From assembly GCA_016285075.1 (NCBI GenBank), contig JAEEQB010000015.1, positions 1 to 64,000 on the forward strand: a DNA stretch of 64,000 nucleotides, given 5' to 3'. Source of the DNA: Prevotella sp. (GTDB lineage: Bacteria > Bacteroidota > Bacteroidia > Bacteroidales > Bacteroidaceae). Positions 34,494 to 43,921 of this stretch are shown here, piece after piece (within the stretch, counting starts at the first letter, position 1; each line of letters begins with the position of its first letter). The position numbers were made by a program, and so were the translations under genes. The notes beneath the pieces are model-generated. The model did not search any database and was not told the DNA's origin. It saw nothing but the letters and a program-made list of their open reading frames with translations.

Positions 34494-35615
34494 ATGAAGA
34501 GGTATATGACGATAGGCATGATGCATGACAGGGCTGAAAAGTTCTGCCAGGCTTTCCGTGTGTTTGTCTTTTTACCATTTTACGTTTTCATCTTCTTACC
34601 TTCACTCACTTCCTGTTCCATGATCGACGAGGATATGAGTGACTGCGAGCAGTCGAAGATTGACTACGAGCTGCGGCTCATCACCAACATCTCCACCGAG
34701 ATAGAGACCCAGCTTGAGACCACTACCTCACTCTCTACCGAGGCCGACCTCCTGCTGGCCAAGGAACTCAGAAAACACCTGTCGAACGTCTTCACCGACT
34801 TCGCCCACGACGTAGACCTCTCATTCTACGACACCCGGGACGACTCGCTGCGCCTGCAGCACGACCAGCACATCATGGATGCCAACCAGGCCAGCTACAC
34901 GCTCCACCTACCCATGCGTGAGTATATGCACTTAGCGGTGGCCAACATTGTCGACGACCCGCTCATCAACCTAGTTCAAGACGAGCGTTGCCACACCTCA
35001 CAGCTTCAACAGCGCGACAGGGATACCATCGACTCTCACAACACAGGCCTCTTCACGGCACGTCTGCCGATGAACGTGCTGGAAGGCGTGAACCAGAACT
35101 TCAACGTAAGGCTGTATATGGCCAACTGCGCCGCCTGCTTGGTCATCGACCCGCAAGGATACGACACCAAAAACATACAGGTCTACAGCACCGGATTTGC
35201 CACAGGCTTCAACATCTGTGACAGCGTATTCAGATATAGCCAACGGCCTCCAATTGTGCGAACCACAAGATTGGAGACAAATGGCAACAAGATTGGATTC
35301 TGCTCCGTTTCCTTCCCCTCGCAGAATCTCAAGACACGTACAGTGATCGAGACGGAAGAACCGTTTATCGCACAGCCAGGGGAGGAATCCATGTGGGAGT
35401 TCCGTGTCTACATACCCCAGCCTGGTAAGACCAGGACACGGGCTGATGAACACGTGACCGAAACGATACTCTATATAAAGACCCCCCTCAAGTCAGGTCA
35501 GTTGATGATTATTGAGGGGAAGATCAATCCCGATGGCAGCGTGAGTGTCAAGATGCCAGAGGTGAGCACCTCCGTGACGCTCGACTGGCAACCAGGATTA
35601 ATTATTGGATATTGA
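34494..35615 (+). CDS. Mfa2/FimB-family fimbrial anchor-like lipoprotein
   Basis: A 373-residue lipoprotein with a signal peptide containing FVFLPFYVFIFLPSLTSC and a cysteine lipobox. The mature part opens SMIDEDMSDCEQSK and continues with strand-rich segments such as DYELRLITNISTEI and YTLHLPMREYMHLAVANI. It ends FRVYIPQPGKTRT, then KMPEVSTSVTLDWQPGLIIGY. This fits the FimB/Mfa2 anchor family, which holds the fibre base in the outer membrane and limits its length. GTG at 34488 is possible, but ATG at 34494 is better. It is followed closely by paralogue 2. Confidence 0.7.
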   Translation: MKRYMTIGMMHDRAEKFCQAFRVFVFLPFYVFIFLPSLTSCSMIDEDMSDCEQSKIDYELRLITNISTEIETQLETTTSLSTEADLLLAKELRKHLSNVFTDFAHDVDLSFYDTRDDSLRLQHDQHIMDANQASYTLHLPMREYMHLAVANIVDDPLINLVQDERCHTSQLQQRDRDTIDSHNTGLFTARLPMNVLEGVNQNFNVRLYMANCAACLVIDPQGYDTKNIQVYSTGFATGFNICDSVFRYSQRPPIVRTTRLETNGNKIGFCSVSFPSQNLKTRTVIETEEPFIAQPGEESMWEFRVYIPQPGKTRTRADEHVTETILYIKTPLKSGQLMIIEGKINPDGSVSVKMPEVSTSVTLDWQPGLIIGY

Positions 35616-35617
35616 AT

Positions 35618-37504
35618 ATGTGGTGGAAAAACGTACATAGGATCATGCTCTTGGGCGTAGGGCTGTTGGCGGTGTTGCTGACGGCATGTAGTTCCAGTGA
35701 CGACCTGGATCCCAATGCTCCCGTACCGACGGTGAAGGCTCAGCTGAACTTCTCGCTGCCGGCACGTATTGTAGGCATACGCTCTGCCAAGACCACACGA
35801 ATGACATCCGACGTGGTGCAGGAACATAGCGCAACCGATAATGAGAGTGACTACTTCAGAGGCATCGACGATGTACACCTGCTCTGTTACGACCAATATC
35901 CGACAGCGACATCCGACAAGCTCGGCGGTGTGATTGAGATGAAGACCTCGGGTGGAGAGGTAAGCGAAGAGGTGACCGAGGAGGACTACTCGCTCTGCCA
36001 GGAGATCAGCATACCTGTAGGCACCAGCCACTTCGCATTCTACGCCAGTGCTGTTGAGGAACTTAACAATAATAATGAGGCAGGGGGACCGACTGTCAAT
36101 CCTTATCCGACGCTGCATGATTGGCGAATGCACTTTGGTGTCATCGAGACCGTCGGTCTTGGCAAGAGCGACTATCATGGCAACAGCGGCATCCGCTTCA
36201 GACCTGTGCAGATCTGTCCTGAAACGGCTCCGTTGGGTGGCAGCACGAAAGGGCAGGCGCTGCTGGCGTTGCTCAACAACCTGATGAACATCACCGGCCC
36301 CGAGGCAGCCCCCGACGACAAGTGGGCCACGGTGAGCGATGCTTACTTGAACGAGGCCTACCAACGGATGACTCAGCTGACCACACTGTCATCGCATAAC
36401 GTGCAGGTGATGCTGGGCTTCATCCTGAAGCTGATCCATCAGAAGGCGGCCGACGATCCTACCGTGCCTGATGAGACGACACCGGGTCAGAAACTAAAGG
36501 CTGCCATTACTAAGATGATTACCGACCAATGTGAGGAGGGGAAGGAGCCAGATATAGAGAATGGCATCATCCAACTGAAGGAGCTGTATCAGGGTTTCCC
36601 TGCAGACATCCATCTGCCCGATGGTGCCGCACGCATCAAATGGAATACCACAACGGGTGAGTTTGAAATACCCGACAAGCAAATTTACAGCAATGATCTC
36701 GAAGTGACCTCGGTCAATGACTATGCCTATCCCATGAACCTGCAGTATCAGGTGTTCTCCGATATCCTCGCCTCCGACAAGCAGGTGTTGTTTGCGGGGG
36801 AGGAAGGGACTGTATCAAAAGTCTACGATACCTGGGATGATCTGTTGGCACAGGGCTATGGGGCTGCCGAGACCACCGTCAAGAGAAGCACGCAGTCTGT
36901 AGCCATGGTCAAGCAGGTGCACTATGCCGTTGGCCGTCTCTGCATCAGCAGCAGAATCCTTAAGAGCAGTCTTCTTGACGCCAAGGGCCAGAGTGTCAGT
37001 GTAGGAGATGGGACTTTCACCCTCAAAGGCTATATCATAGGTGGACAACGCGAGGTGGACTATAATTTCCAGCCAGTGAGCACAAGCCGCACCTATGCCA
37101 TCTACGACACGGATCTGAATGGTGGCATCCAGCCTATGGTAAGGGGTCTATGGACTGAGCCTGACTATATCCTTGGACTTGGTACGAAAGCAGACCAGCC
37201 CATCCTGGTGGCGCTGGAATTAGTGAACAACGGTCCGACCTTCCAGGGTGCCGACGGCACCATTGTCAAGGGAGCCACCTTCTACTTAGTAGCCAACATG
37301 AACCCGACGGAAGGCACGAACCACAGTGAGACGCTGAACCAGATATTCAGCAAGGACCGCAGCACGACGGTGAACATCACCATCACCAGCCTGGCCAATG
37401 CCACCTACGGTCTGCCCAATCTCGACATTCCCCGTCCCACACTTGGCCTGAGTGTCAACCTCGGCTGGGGTGAAGGACTCTATTTTGATGACACAGAACT
37501 ATAA
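35618..37504 (+). CDS. Fimbrillin-like surface lipoprotein, paralogue 2
   Basis: A 628-residue lipoprotein (MWWKNVHRIMLLGVGLLAVL, lipobox LTAC). It has the shared segments TTRMTSD, FRGIDDVHLLCY, YPMNLQYQVFSD, SVAMVKQVHYAVGRL, LKGYIIGGQREVDYNF and LGLSVNLGWGEGLYF, in the same order as paralogue 1. ATG at 35618 starts 2 nt after the anchor gene stop; a TTG at 35612 is less likely. It is probably a structural or accessory fibre subunit. Confidence 0.7.
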   Translation: MWWKNVHRIMLLGVGLLAVLLTACSSSDDLDPNAPVPTVKAQLNFSLPARIVGIRSAKTTRMTSDVVQEHSATDNESDYFRGIDDVHLLCYDQYPTATSDKLGGVIEMKTSGGEVSEEVTEEDYSLCQEISIPVGTSHFAFYASAVEELNNNNEAGGPTVNPYPTLHDWRMHFGVIETVGLGKSDYHGNSGIRFRPVQICPETAPLGGSTKGQALLALLNNLMNITGPEAAPDDKWATVSDAYLNEAYQRMTQLTTLSSHNVQVMLGFILKLIHQKAADDPTVPDETTPGQKLKAAITKMITDQCEEGKEPDIENGIIQLKELYQGFPADIHLPDGAARIKWNTTTGEFEIPDKQIYSNDLEVTSVNDYAYPMNLQYQVFSDILASDKQVLFAGEEGTVSKVYDTWDDLLAQGYGAAETTVKRSTQSVAMVKQVHYAVGRLCISSRILKSSLLDAKGQSVSVGDGTFTLKGYIIGGQREVDYNFQPVSTSRTYAIYDTDLNGGIQPMVRGLWTEPDYILGLGTKADQPILVALELVNNGPTFQGADGTIVKGATFYLVANMNPTEGTNHSETLNQIFSKDRSTTVNITITSLANATYGLPNLDIPRPTLGLSVNLGWGEGLYFDDTEL

Positions 37505-37531
37505 TCGAAAAATATGAAATAATAATAAGGT

Positions 37532-39565
37532 ATGAAAAAGATTCAGTCAATCGCCTTGATGATGGCCATCGCCCTCACAGGCACAGTAGGATTCACGGCT
37601 TGCTCGTCAGAGGAGAAAATCGACGAGAACGTGGTGTTTGACAGCAACGGCAACGCCGGTGTGAAGTCAGAGTTTGTTATTTCTATTCCCCGATCGGTGG
37701 TGCGGACAACCCGTATGAGTGACGAAGTTTCTCAGAGCGCAGGTACGGTAGCCCAGTTCCGCGGCATCGACAACATCAGCCTCATTTCTTTCAGCGAGAC
37801 ACCTACGGGAACGTCAGAGAAGAATACTGACATCATCAAACTGGAATACATTAAATCAAATGCACTGGGTAAACCCGGAGACATCAATTACAAGGTCTAT
37901 ACCGATGAGTTCGTGCCTGTCGGTACCAAGCATTTCATGTTCTATGGTAAGGCTGTCGATGTAACACCCGAGGTGGCCATCACCTCCATGGATGACAAGT
38001 TCACGTATGGCGTCGTCAATCCCACAGGTCTGACGGAAGCGACCTTTACCAATCCTAACGGCGTCTCGTTCTCGCTGGAACAGATCGTTTCCAGTGATGC
38101 CCCGCAGGCAGGAGATGCAGCAGGACAGGCCATCGTAGCACTACTCACTGACCTTGCCAACACCACTACGAAAGCTACTCCTACAGACCCTGACGACAAG
38201 TGGAGTACCACGACCAACCTTTCGTTAGCTACACTCTACAAGAACTTCACCGGCCTGACAACGGCATCGTCAAACTCGTTGGCCGCTATTCTGAGCAGGC
38301 TCTATTTCTCAGCCGACCGTGTGCTGGCATCTGACCCCGCCCGTCCGTTAGCCACCGCTATCAGGGCTAAGATCAGCGATGCTTGCTCATCGCTTACCGA
38401 GGGTTCTCCCGCTACGCTTAAAAGCACTTATACAGGCTTTCCCACCAACCTCGGCTTACCCGACGGAGCTGCCCGCGTGAGCTGGAACGGTAGTGAGTTC
38501 ATCGATATTTCGGCCCAGTATTCGGAATCTTTCCATCAGAGACTTACCGACTATCTCTATCCCGCTGCCCTGTGGTACTATGTCAGCACCCCATTGAAGG
38601 CCGCCGAAGTGAAGAAGTCAAACCAGTATGAATCTAAGAACACCTGGAAGGAGGTCATCGACAACATCTACCAGGATGCAGGAGATGCTGTGGAGGCTGG
38701 TACACAGTCTATCGCACTGAAAGACCCCGTGCAATACGGTGTAGGACGCGTGGAGACCAAGATCAAAATGCTTGAGGGCAAATTCTACGATGCCAACGGC
38801 AAGGAAGTGGACGTCACCAATGGCTTTACCCTCAAGGGCTTCTTGCTTGGCGGACAGAACACTGTGGGCTACGACTTCTCGCCTACAACGGCATACGACG
38901 AGAACATGCCTATCTACGACCGTGCCGTGCCCTCTGGCATTACTGCACTATCAAACTCCACCACGTCAGCTAACCAAACCCTGGCATTGGAGACAAAGGC
39001 AGATCAGATCGTGAACGCTGCCTTGGAGCTGGTAAACAACGGAGCTGATTTCATGGGTGCCGATGGTATTATTCCTGCCGGTGGTACTTTCTATCTGGCC
39101 GTAAAACTTGACCCCTCAAAAGCATCAAACTATAAATATACTGAGTTATTGGACAAAATCGTCATCAAGGATCACGTCACCCAACTCACCGTCACCATCA
39201 AGAACGGCAAGCCACATGTTGAATACGTGAAGGATGATGGAGGTAAGCCCATTGGCATAGATGTAGACGGCGATGGCACACCCGATAATGTACCGATTGA
39301 TATCGACGACGATGGCACGCCTGATACTTTCATTTCCGATCCTGACAAGGGCGGTCCCGGTTGGGATACCGATGGCGACGGTATTGTGGACGTTCCTGTA
39401 TTGCCAGACCCCAATACGGGTGAATATCCTGACTCTCCCGACAATCCAGAAGGTCTTGGCGACGCCACGAACGGCATTCCCGACCTGAGCAGCCCCAGCA
39501 TCGAGCTCGGCACCTCTGTCGACCTCGAGTGGCAGCAGGGTCTGATCCTGACTCCAAGCATATAA
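37532..39565 (+). CDS. Fimbrillin-like surface lipoprotein, paralogue 3, with DxDGDG repeats
   Basis: A 677-residue lipoprotein (MKKIQSIALMMAIALTGTVG, lipobox FTAC) with TTRMSDEVS, FRGIDNISLISF, YPAALWYYVSTPL, SIALKDPVQYG, LKGFLLGGQNTVGYDF and a final LGTSVDLEWQQGLIL. Just before that last strand it has an insert of about 60 residues with thrombospondin-type-3/dockerin-like motifs (DVDGDGTPDNVP, DIDDDGTPDTF, DTDGDGIVDVP) that should bind calcium. None of the other three paralogues has it. The insert may form a rigid linker or a docking site near the base of the strand that usually closes the fold. Confidence 0.7.
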   Translation: MKKIQSIALMMAIALTGTVGFTACSSEEKIDENVVFDSNGNAGVKSEFVISIPRSVVRTTRMSDEVSQSAGTVAQFRGIDNISLISFSETPTGTSEKNTDIIKLEYIKSNALGKPGDINYKVYTDEFVPVGTKHFMFYGKAVDVTPEVAITSMDDKFTYGVVNPTGLTEATFTNPNGVSFSLEQIVSSDAPQAGDAAGQAIVALLTDLANTTTKATPTDPDDKWSTTTNLSLATLYKNFTGLTTASSNSLAAILSRLYFSADRVLASDPARPLATAIRAKISDACSSLTEGSPATLKSTYTGFPTNLGLPDGAARVSWNGSEFIDISAQYSESFHQRLTDYLYPAALWYYVSTPLKAAEVKKSNQYESKNTWKEVIDNIYQDAGDAVEAGTQSIALKDPVQYGVGRVETKIKMLEGKFYDANGKEVDVTNGFTLKGFLLGGQNTVGYDFSPTTAYDENMPIYDRAVPSGITALSNSTTSANQTLALETKADQIVNAALELVNNGADFMGADGIIPAGGTFYLAVKLDPSKASNYKYTELLDKIVIKDHVTQLTVTIKNGKPHVEYVKDDGGKPIGIDVDGDGTPDNVPIDIDDDGTPDTFISDPDKGGPGWDTDGDGIVDVPVLPDPNTGEYPDSPDNPEGLGDATNGIPDLSSPSIELGTSVDLEWQQGLILTPSI

Positions 39566-39595
39566 TATAAGGTATATTATTAAGTAGGTACGCGC

Positions 39596-41458
39596 GTGAA
39601 AGTGGGAAAGAATATCATCCGATGGAGCTTGGTGCTGATGCCCCTCATGGGCTGTCAGAACCTGGACGAGACGGCAGAGGTTATGCCTTTCGTCCAGGCT
39701 GACTTGGCATTGTCGCTCGCTGAGAACTCTCCCACAACCCGAATGGCGACGAGCGAAGTACTTGGAACTGGCTCCCGCAACATTCAGGAACTGCGCATCG
39801 TACCCTTTGCCAAGCAGGGAACCATCGAGTTAGCCGACCGGCCGAGGTACTATACGGATGAAGGCATCAATCCCACCGGTGATGACAAGGAGAACAACAC
39901 AAAACGGTTCTTCTATAGTCAGAAATACACCTTCATGCCCGGCGTAGCCTCCTTCCTGGTCTATGGAAGGGCTGAGACTATCAAGAACAATGGAATAGTC
40001 GACAAGTCCGCCAATGGATCGTTGCAAATAGAGATGGAAGGTCAGCAACTAACCACCCTGCCTAAGATGATCATACCTGCCACGCTGAAGTTCAAGCCAG
40101 AATCCATGTACGAGAGTACGGCCATCCCCGACCAAGCGAAATGTATAGCCAGCTATCTGACAGCTATCGCAAATGTCTTTGGCACCGTGGGCACCAACAC
40201 TGTCTATTGGAGAAACACCACAGACTCCTGGCTGAAGTCCATCTACCTGAACTTCATCAATCAGGGTAACGACAAGACATACGTCCTGGCTGGCTCTGCC
40301 AAGAATGTGAAGGCATTCGTCAACAGGCTATACCAGACATTGGCAGGGCATACGTTTGCCGATGGTTCCATGGAGAAAGCCATTGCCGAGGCTGTCATGG
40401 CCAAGATTCTCGATACAGGAACTATCTACGAAAGTGGCATCTGTAGAATGAATGTGTCCGTGAATGCAACTACCAAGGAGGTGACGAGCCTGAATGAATG
40501 TGACAACTATCCCGCAGACTTCTACATTCCCGACGGTGCTGCAGCCCTGTTATGGACCAAGACCAATGAGACTACCTATGCGTTCGTTCCGCAAACGGAG
40601 ACCAACACGCAGGTCAGCATCAATTCCGTCAACCGCTTTGCCTATCCTGCCGAGCTTTGGTATTACGGTAACAGTCGTATCAAGACAAACAACGACCCGG
40701 TGGAAATCGGCGTATACAATGCGTCAAATGCCACTTGGGATGGCGTCCTCTCAAATTATTCCTACGACAATTCCATCATCACATCCAACACCAAGGCTGT
40801 AGCCATCAAGGATCCGTTGCAGTATGGTGTAGCACGGCTCAGCGCCAAGGTCTATGCAACGGCAGCGACCTTGAAGGACGCTAACAATCAAGATGTTACA
40901 GTAGGTTCCGAATCGTTCCCCATTACCGGCATCATCGTTGATAAGCAACGTCCCGTAGGTTTCGACTTCAAGCCGCTGTCGAGTGGAGAGAGCGACGAGA
41001 AGTTCATGTACGACTGCCATCTGAACACAAAGAACACAAACGAGGGTAGTACGAACTACTGCCTGACAACAATGACGACAGAGGCGGCCACAGCTCAAGC
41101 ACCGTTCCTCCACACGCTGGTGCTCCAAAACCAGGAGAATGAGGACGTGACGGTCATCCTGGAGTTGCAGAACAACAGCGGACGGGACTTCAAGGGCGAG
41201 AACGGCGTAGTCTACAATGGCACGAAGTTTTACCTGATAGGTAAGATAAAACTGTCAGAAGCCAGCAGCACTGGGAGTGGAGACTACAACAGCCGTGTGT
41301 TCACTCAAGACCGCACGACAACCGTCGGTATGAAAATAGAGTCGCTGGCTCATGCCTACAACGTGCTGCCCGACCTCTTGGGCGGACGTCTGGAAATTGG
41401 TGTTCAGATAAAGACAGACTGGGAGGCAGCTACGCCGACCACGGTGATTCTTAAATAG
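39596..41458 (+). CDS. Fimbrillin-like surface lipoprotein, paralogue 4
   Basis: A 620-residue lipoprotein with a GTG start (VKVGKNIIRWSLVLMPLMGC, lipobox LMGC). It shares YPAELWYYGNSRI, AVAIKDPLQYGVARL, ITGIIVDKQRPVGFDF and a C-terminal IGVQIKTDWEAATPTTVIL with the other three, though the early TRM motif reads TRMATSEV and FRGIDN is replaced by IQELRIVPF, making it the most divergent. No ATG suits, so GTG at 39596 is taken as the start. It ends 55 nt before the next gene, across a heptamer-repeat leader. Confidence 0.65.
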   Translation: MKVGKNIIRWSLVLMPLMGCQNLDETAEVMPFVQADLALSLAENSPTTRMATSEVLGTGSRNIQELRIVPFAKQGTIELADRPRYYTDEGINPTGDDKENNTKRFFYSQKYTFMPGVASFLVYGRAETIKNNGIVDKSANGSLQIEMEGQQLTTLPKMIIPATLKFKPESMYESTAIPDQAKCIASYLTAIANVFGTVGTNTVYWRNTTDSWLKSIYLNFINQGNDKTYVLAGSAKNVKAFVNRLYQTLAGHTFADGSMEKAIAEAVMAKILDTGTIYESGICRMNVSVNATTKEVTSLNECDNYPADFYIPDGAAALLWTKTNETTYAFVPQTETNTQVSINSVNRFAYPAELWYYGNSRIKTNNDPVEIGVYNASNATWDGVLSNYSYDNSIITSNTKAVAIKDPLQYGVARLSAKVYATAATLKDANNQDVTVGSESFPITGIIVDKQRPVGFDFKPLSSGESDEKFMYDCHLNTKNTNEGSTNYCLTTMTTEAATAQAPFLHTLVLQNQENEDVTVILELQNNSGRDFKGENGVVYNGTKFYLIGKIKLSEASSTGSGDYNSRVFTQDRTTTVGMKIESLAHAYNVLPDLLGGRLEIGVQIKTDWEAATPTTVILK

Positions 41459-41513
41459 TTGAGAGTTGAGTGTTGAGAGTTAAGAGTTTAGAATTAAGAA
41501 TTAAGAGGTTAGA
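41457..41513 (+). repeat. Heptamer low-complexity leader before the gene at 41514
   Basis: The gap is built of degenerate 7-nt units: AGTTGAG, AGTTGAG, TGTTGAG, AGTTAAG, AGTTTAG, AATTAAG, AATTAAG, AGGTTAG. It covers the whole space from the previous stop to the next ATG. Confidence 0.6.
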
Positions 41514-42737
41514 ATGAATAACTGGAGCAGACATATAGGATGGTTGTTGGGCAGCATGATGATGTTGTTCATCCAAGCCTGTCACAACTATGACCAGGAG
41601 TGGCCGAAGGATGCTCCTACGCTCCAGATTCACGTATCCACGCCAGAGCACCCCGTGGTGACCCGTGCTGACAACGGCCCCGTGGCAGCTGACAACCAGG
41701 AGAAGAAGGTGACCGACCTGCATATCTGGGTGTTCGAGCATCATGAGGCGAGTGATCCTGACCATGCCAAAGATGGCACCCCGGTAGGTTATCTGCATCC
41801 AGACTTCACCATAAACGGAGGCACCTTCCTGATGGCAGTGAGCGATGACTTCGCCGACCGAAAGCCCAACGTAGATGTCTATGTGATGACCAACGTCATG
41901 GTCGACAACAGCAATATCACTTCTGTTCCCGATGGCAGTACTACCCGTGAGCAACTTGACGCTATCATGATAGAACATGCCGCAGACAAAGACCCCTTTG
42001 GCCTGACCACGCCAAAGACAAGCTTGGGAGATGGAGACTATCTGCCTATGTCAGGCGTATTGAAGAACCAGCCGGTCACATATAATGCTCCTGTGCTGTC
42101 GATAGACAATGTGCAGGTGGTTCGTGCCGTATCAAAGGTACGGTTCATCTTCAGCCGTTCTGCCTCAGTCAATCAAGAGGTGAAAATCAAGAAGATCACC
42201 TTTAATGGAGCCGTTATTCCAAAGGCAGAATACCTGTTCCTCAACGAGGCCTACACCTCCTCTAGGAGTTTCCATATTGACTCTAATAATGGCTATGAAG
42301 GAACGCCGGACGTTGAAAACGTCCTGTTGGACAAGACAGGCAGCACTGATATACCCATCACTGCCCCCTCCAGCCTCGATCCAGCGAAGTTCGCTTGGAA
42401 CGGTGCCAGTTCCGGACAGGAATACGAGAACTTGATTAATGAGGAACTGGAAAAGACAGAGACAGAAGACGTAAAGCGGGAAATCGTGGAAGGCTGCCGA
42501 GTCTATCTCCGTGAATCCGACAAGGTGATAACAGGAAAAATCTATTATACTGTGGGCGATAGTGACGAACTGAGGAACGAGGCGTTCTCCCTATCGGAAG
42601 CTGGTGATTTCTCCCGCAACCATACGTGGATTGTCTACGGCTACTTCGCAGGAGGTAACAACCTGAGAATATTTACGGTGTCGTTCACCGAATGGGATAC
42701 CTTGCCCACAAGCAACCACAATGTGTATAACTGGTAA
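41514..42737 (+). CDS. Fimbrillin-like minor subunit lipoprotein
   Basis: A 407-residue lipoprotein (MNNWSRHIGWLLGSMMMLFI, lipobox IQAC). It has an N-terminal fimbrillin-like domain with THLHIWVFEHH-type strand (KVTDLHIWVFEHHEASDP) and VYVMTNVMVDNSN. A C-terminal half contains VVRAVSKVRFIFSRSA and ends NHTWIVYGYFAGGNNLRIFT then VSFTEWD. This pattern suits a minor or tip-associated fimbrial subunit. It shares no strong segments with paralogues 1-4, so it is likely to be a different subunit type. A 12-nt gap leads to the next gene. Confidence 0.65.
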   Translation: MNNWSRHIGWLLGSMMMLFIQACHNYDQEWPKDAPTLQIHVSTPEHPVVTRADNGPVAADNQEKKVTDLHIWVFEHHEASDPDHAKDGTPVGYLHPDFTINGGTFLMAVSDDFADRKPNVDVYVMTNVMVDNSNITSVPDGSTTREQLDAIMIEHAADKDPFGLTTPKTSLGDGDYLPMSGVLKNQPVTYNAPVLSIDNVQVVRAVSKVRFIFSRSASVNQEVKIKKITFNGAVIPKAEYLFLNEAYTSSRSFHIDSNNGYEGTPDVENVLLDKTGSTDIPITAPSSLDPAKFAWNGASSGQEYENLINEELEKTETEDVKREIVEGCRVYLRESDKVITGKIYYTVGDSDELRNEAFSLSEAGDFSRNHTWIVYGYFAGGNNLRIFTVSFTEWDTLPTSNHNVYNW

Positions 42738-42749
42738 AGGAAAAAAAAG

Positions 42750-43859
42750 ATGAAGAAGAGATATATACAGAGTGCATGGCTGACGGTGCTGCTCATCATT
42801 TGGGGCAGTCTGCTCACAGGCTGTTCCGAGCAGTCTGAGCCCGACGTGCAGCAGGGCGAACAGCTTCAGGTGCGCTCTCTGACCCGTAACTCTTCCGAAG
42901 ATCAGACAGAGCTAGCAAAAGGCACATCCATCCTGATGTATCTGGCCTATTGGGATTCTGCAGAAAACACCACGAAAAGCTCCAGCGGATACGTGACCTA
43001 TTCAGGAAAGAACAATGAGAATAAAGACATATGGAACTCAGGCGTGTATGTAGATGTAGGTAATACCTACTATATCTATGGCTTTATGCCCTCTGATGTG
43101 GTAAAAGAGAGCGTGATAACGCCTACCTGGAGCGGAAATACCGTAACGGGTGCCACTATGGAACTAAAGGGTGTCAATGCCCTCTCTGTAAAGGATTTGT
43201 GCGTCATCATCGGCATCGGCGATGGAGACAACCCGGCTAACGTGGTAAGGGGTAAGTTCTCCTATTTGGCAGAGACTGAAGAGGATCCTGTGGAAGGCAC
43301 CCGGATAAAGGGCATCTCTCTGTTGATGGACCACTTATATGCGGCAGCCAACTTCAAGATCATGATTGACCCGAACTACAACAAACTGCGTACCATCAAG
43401 TTGAAGTCAATGAAGTTTGTCTGTAACAGCCTAACAATGTATAACAAGGCAAATGTCAGTATAAAGCTGAACAACGGACAGACCAACCCTATCAGCACCA
43501 TCACCACAATACAGAACACAGGTCAGAATGCGGATACCAGTCCTGCGGAACAGACGTTCTTTGAAGATGCTGATGGTATGGAATTGAAAGAAAATGAGAG
43601 TATCATAGACGTGACAGGGTATTTCCTTCCGGCATACGCTTCTTCGCCCTCCACGCTCTCAGTTGTCAGCACCTATGACGTGTATGACAAACAAGGAAAC
43701 AAGATACGTGAAAACTGTGAGGCAACAAACAGTCTGGCTTCTATGCTGAATGGCATCCAGAGAGGACAGAAGCGTCCCATAGAACTCACGGTGAACCCCA
43801 CATACTTGTATGTGCTGTCGGAGCCAGACTTGGACAACCCGACGATAGTCACAGAGTAA
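42750..43859 (+). CDS. Mfa-like fimbrillin family lipoprotein
   Basis: A 369-residue lipoprotein (MKKRYIQSAWLTVLLIIWGS, lipobox LTGC). Motifs typical of the fimbrillin-like A/Mfa-like family are visible: STYYIYGFMPSD-like VGNTYYIYGFMPSDV, LLMDHLYAAANFKIMID and YGVYTG-like strands, followed by LNGIQRGQKRPIELTVNPTY near the end. It is probably another fibre component. The following giant gene begins 62 nt later across an octamer-repeat leader. Confidence 0.68.
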   Translation: MKKRYIQSAWLTVLLIIWGSLLTGCSEQSEPDVQQGEQLQVRSLTRNSSEDQTELAKGTSILMYLAYWDSAENTTKSSSGYVTYSGKNNENKDIWNSGVYVDVGNTYYIYGFMPSDVVKESVITPTWSGNTVTGATMELKGVNALSVKDLCVIIGIGDGDNPANVVRGKFSYLAETEEDPVEGTRIKGISLLMDHLYAAANFKIMIDPNYNKLRTIKLKSMKFVCNSLTMYNKANVSIKLNNGQTNPISTITTIQNTGQNADTSPAEQTFFEDADGMELKENESIIDVTGYFLPAYASSPSTLSVVSTYDVYDKQGNKIRENCEATNSLASMLNGIQRGQKRPIELTVNPTYLYVLSEPDLDNPTIVTE

Positions 43860-43896
43860 AGGTGAAAAAGTGAAAAGGTGAAAAAGTGAAAAATGA
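43860..43896 (+). repeat. Octamer low-complexity leader before the giant gene
   Basis: The stretch repeats GTGAAAAA/GTGAAAAG four times and ends in GTGAAAAATG, giving a nearly exact 8-nt period. It ends just ahead of the candidate starts at 43898, 43907 and 43922. Confidence 0.7.
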
Positions 43897-43921
43897 TATG
43901 ACATATATGATACATAGAACA

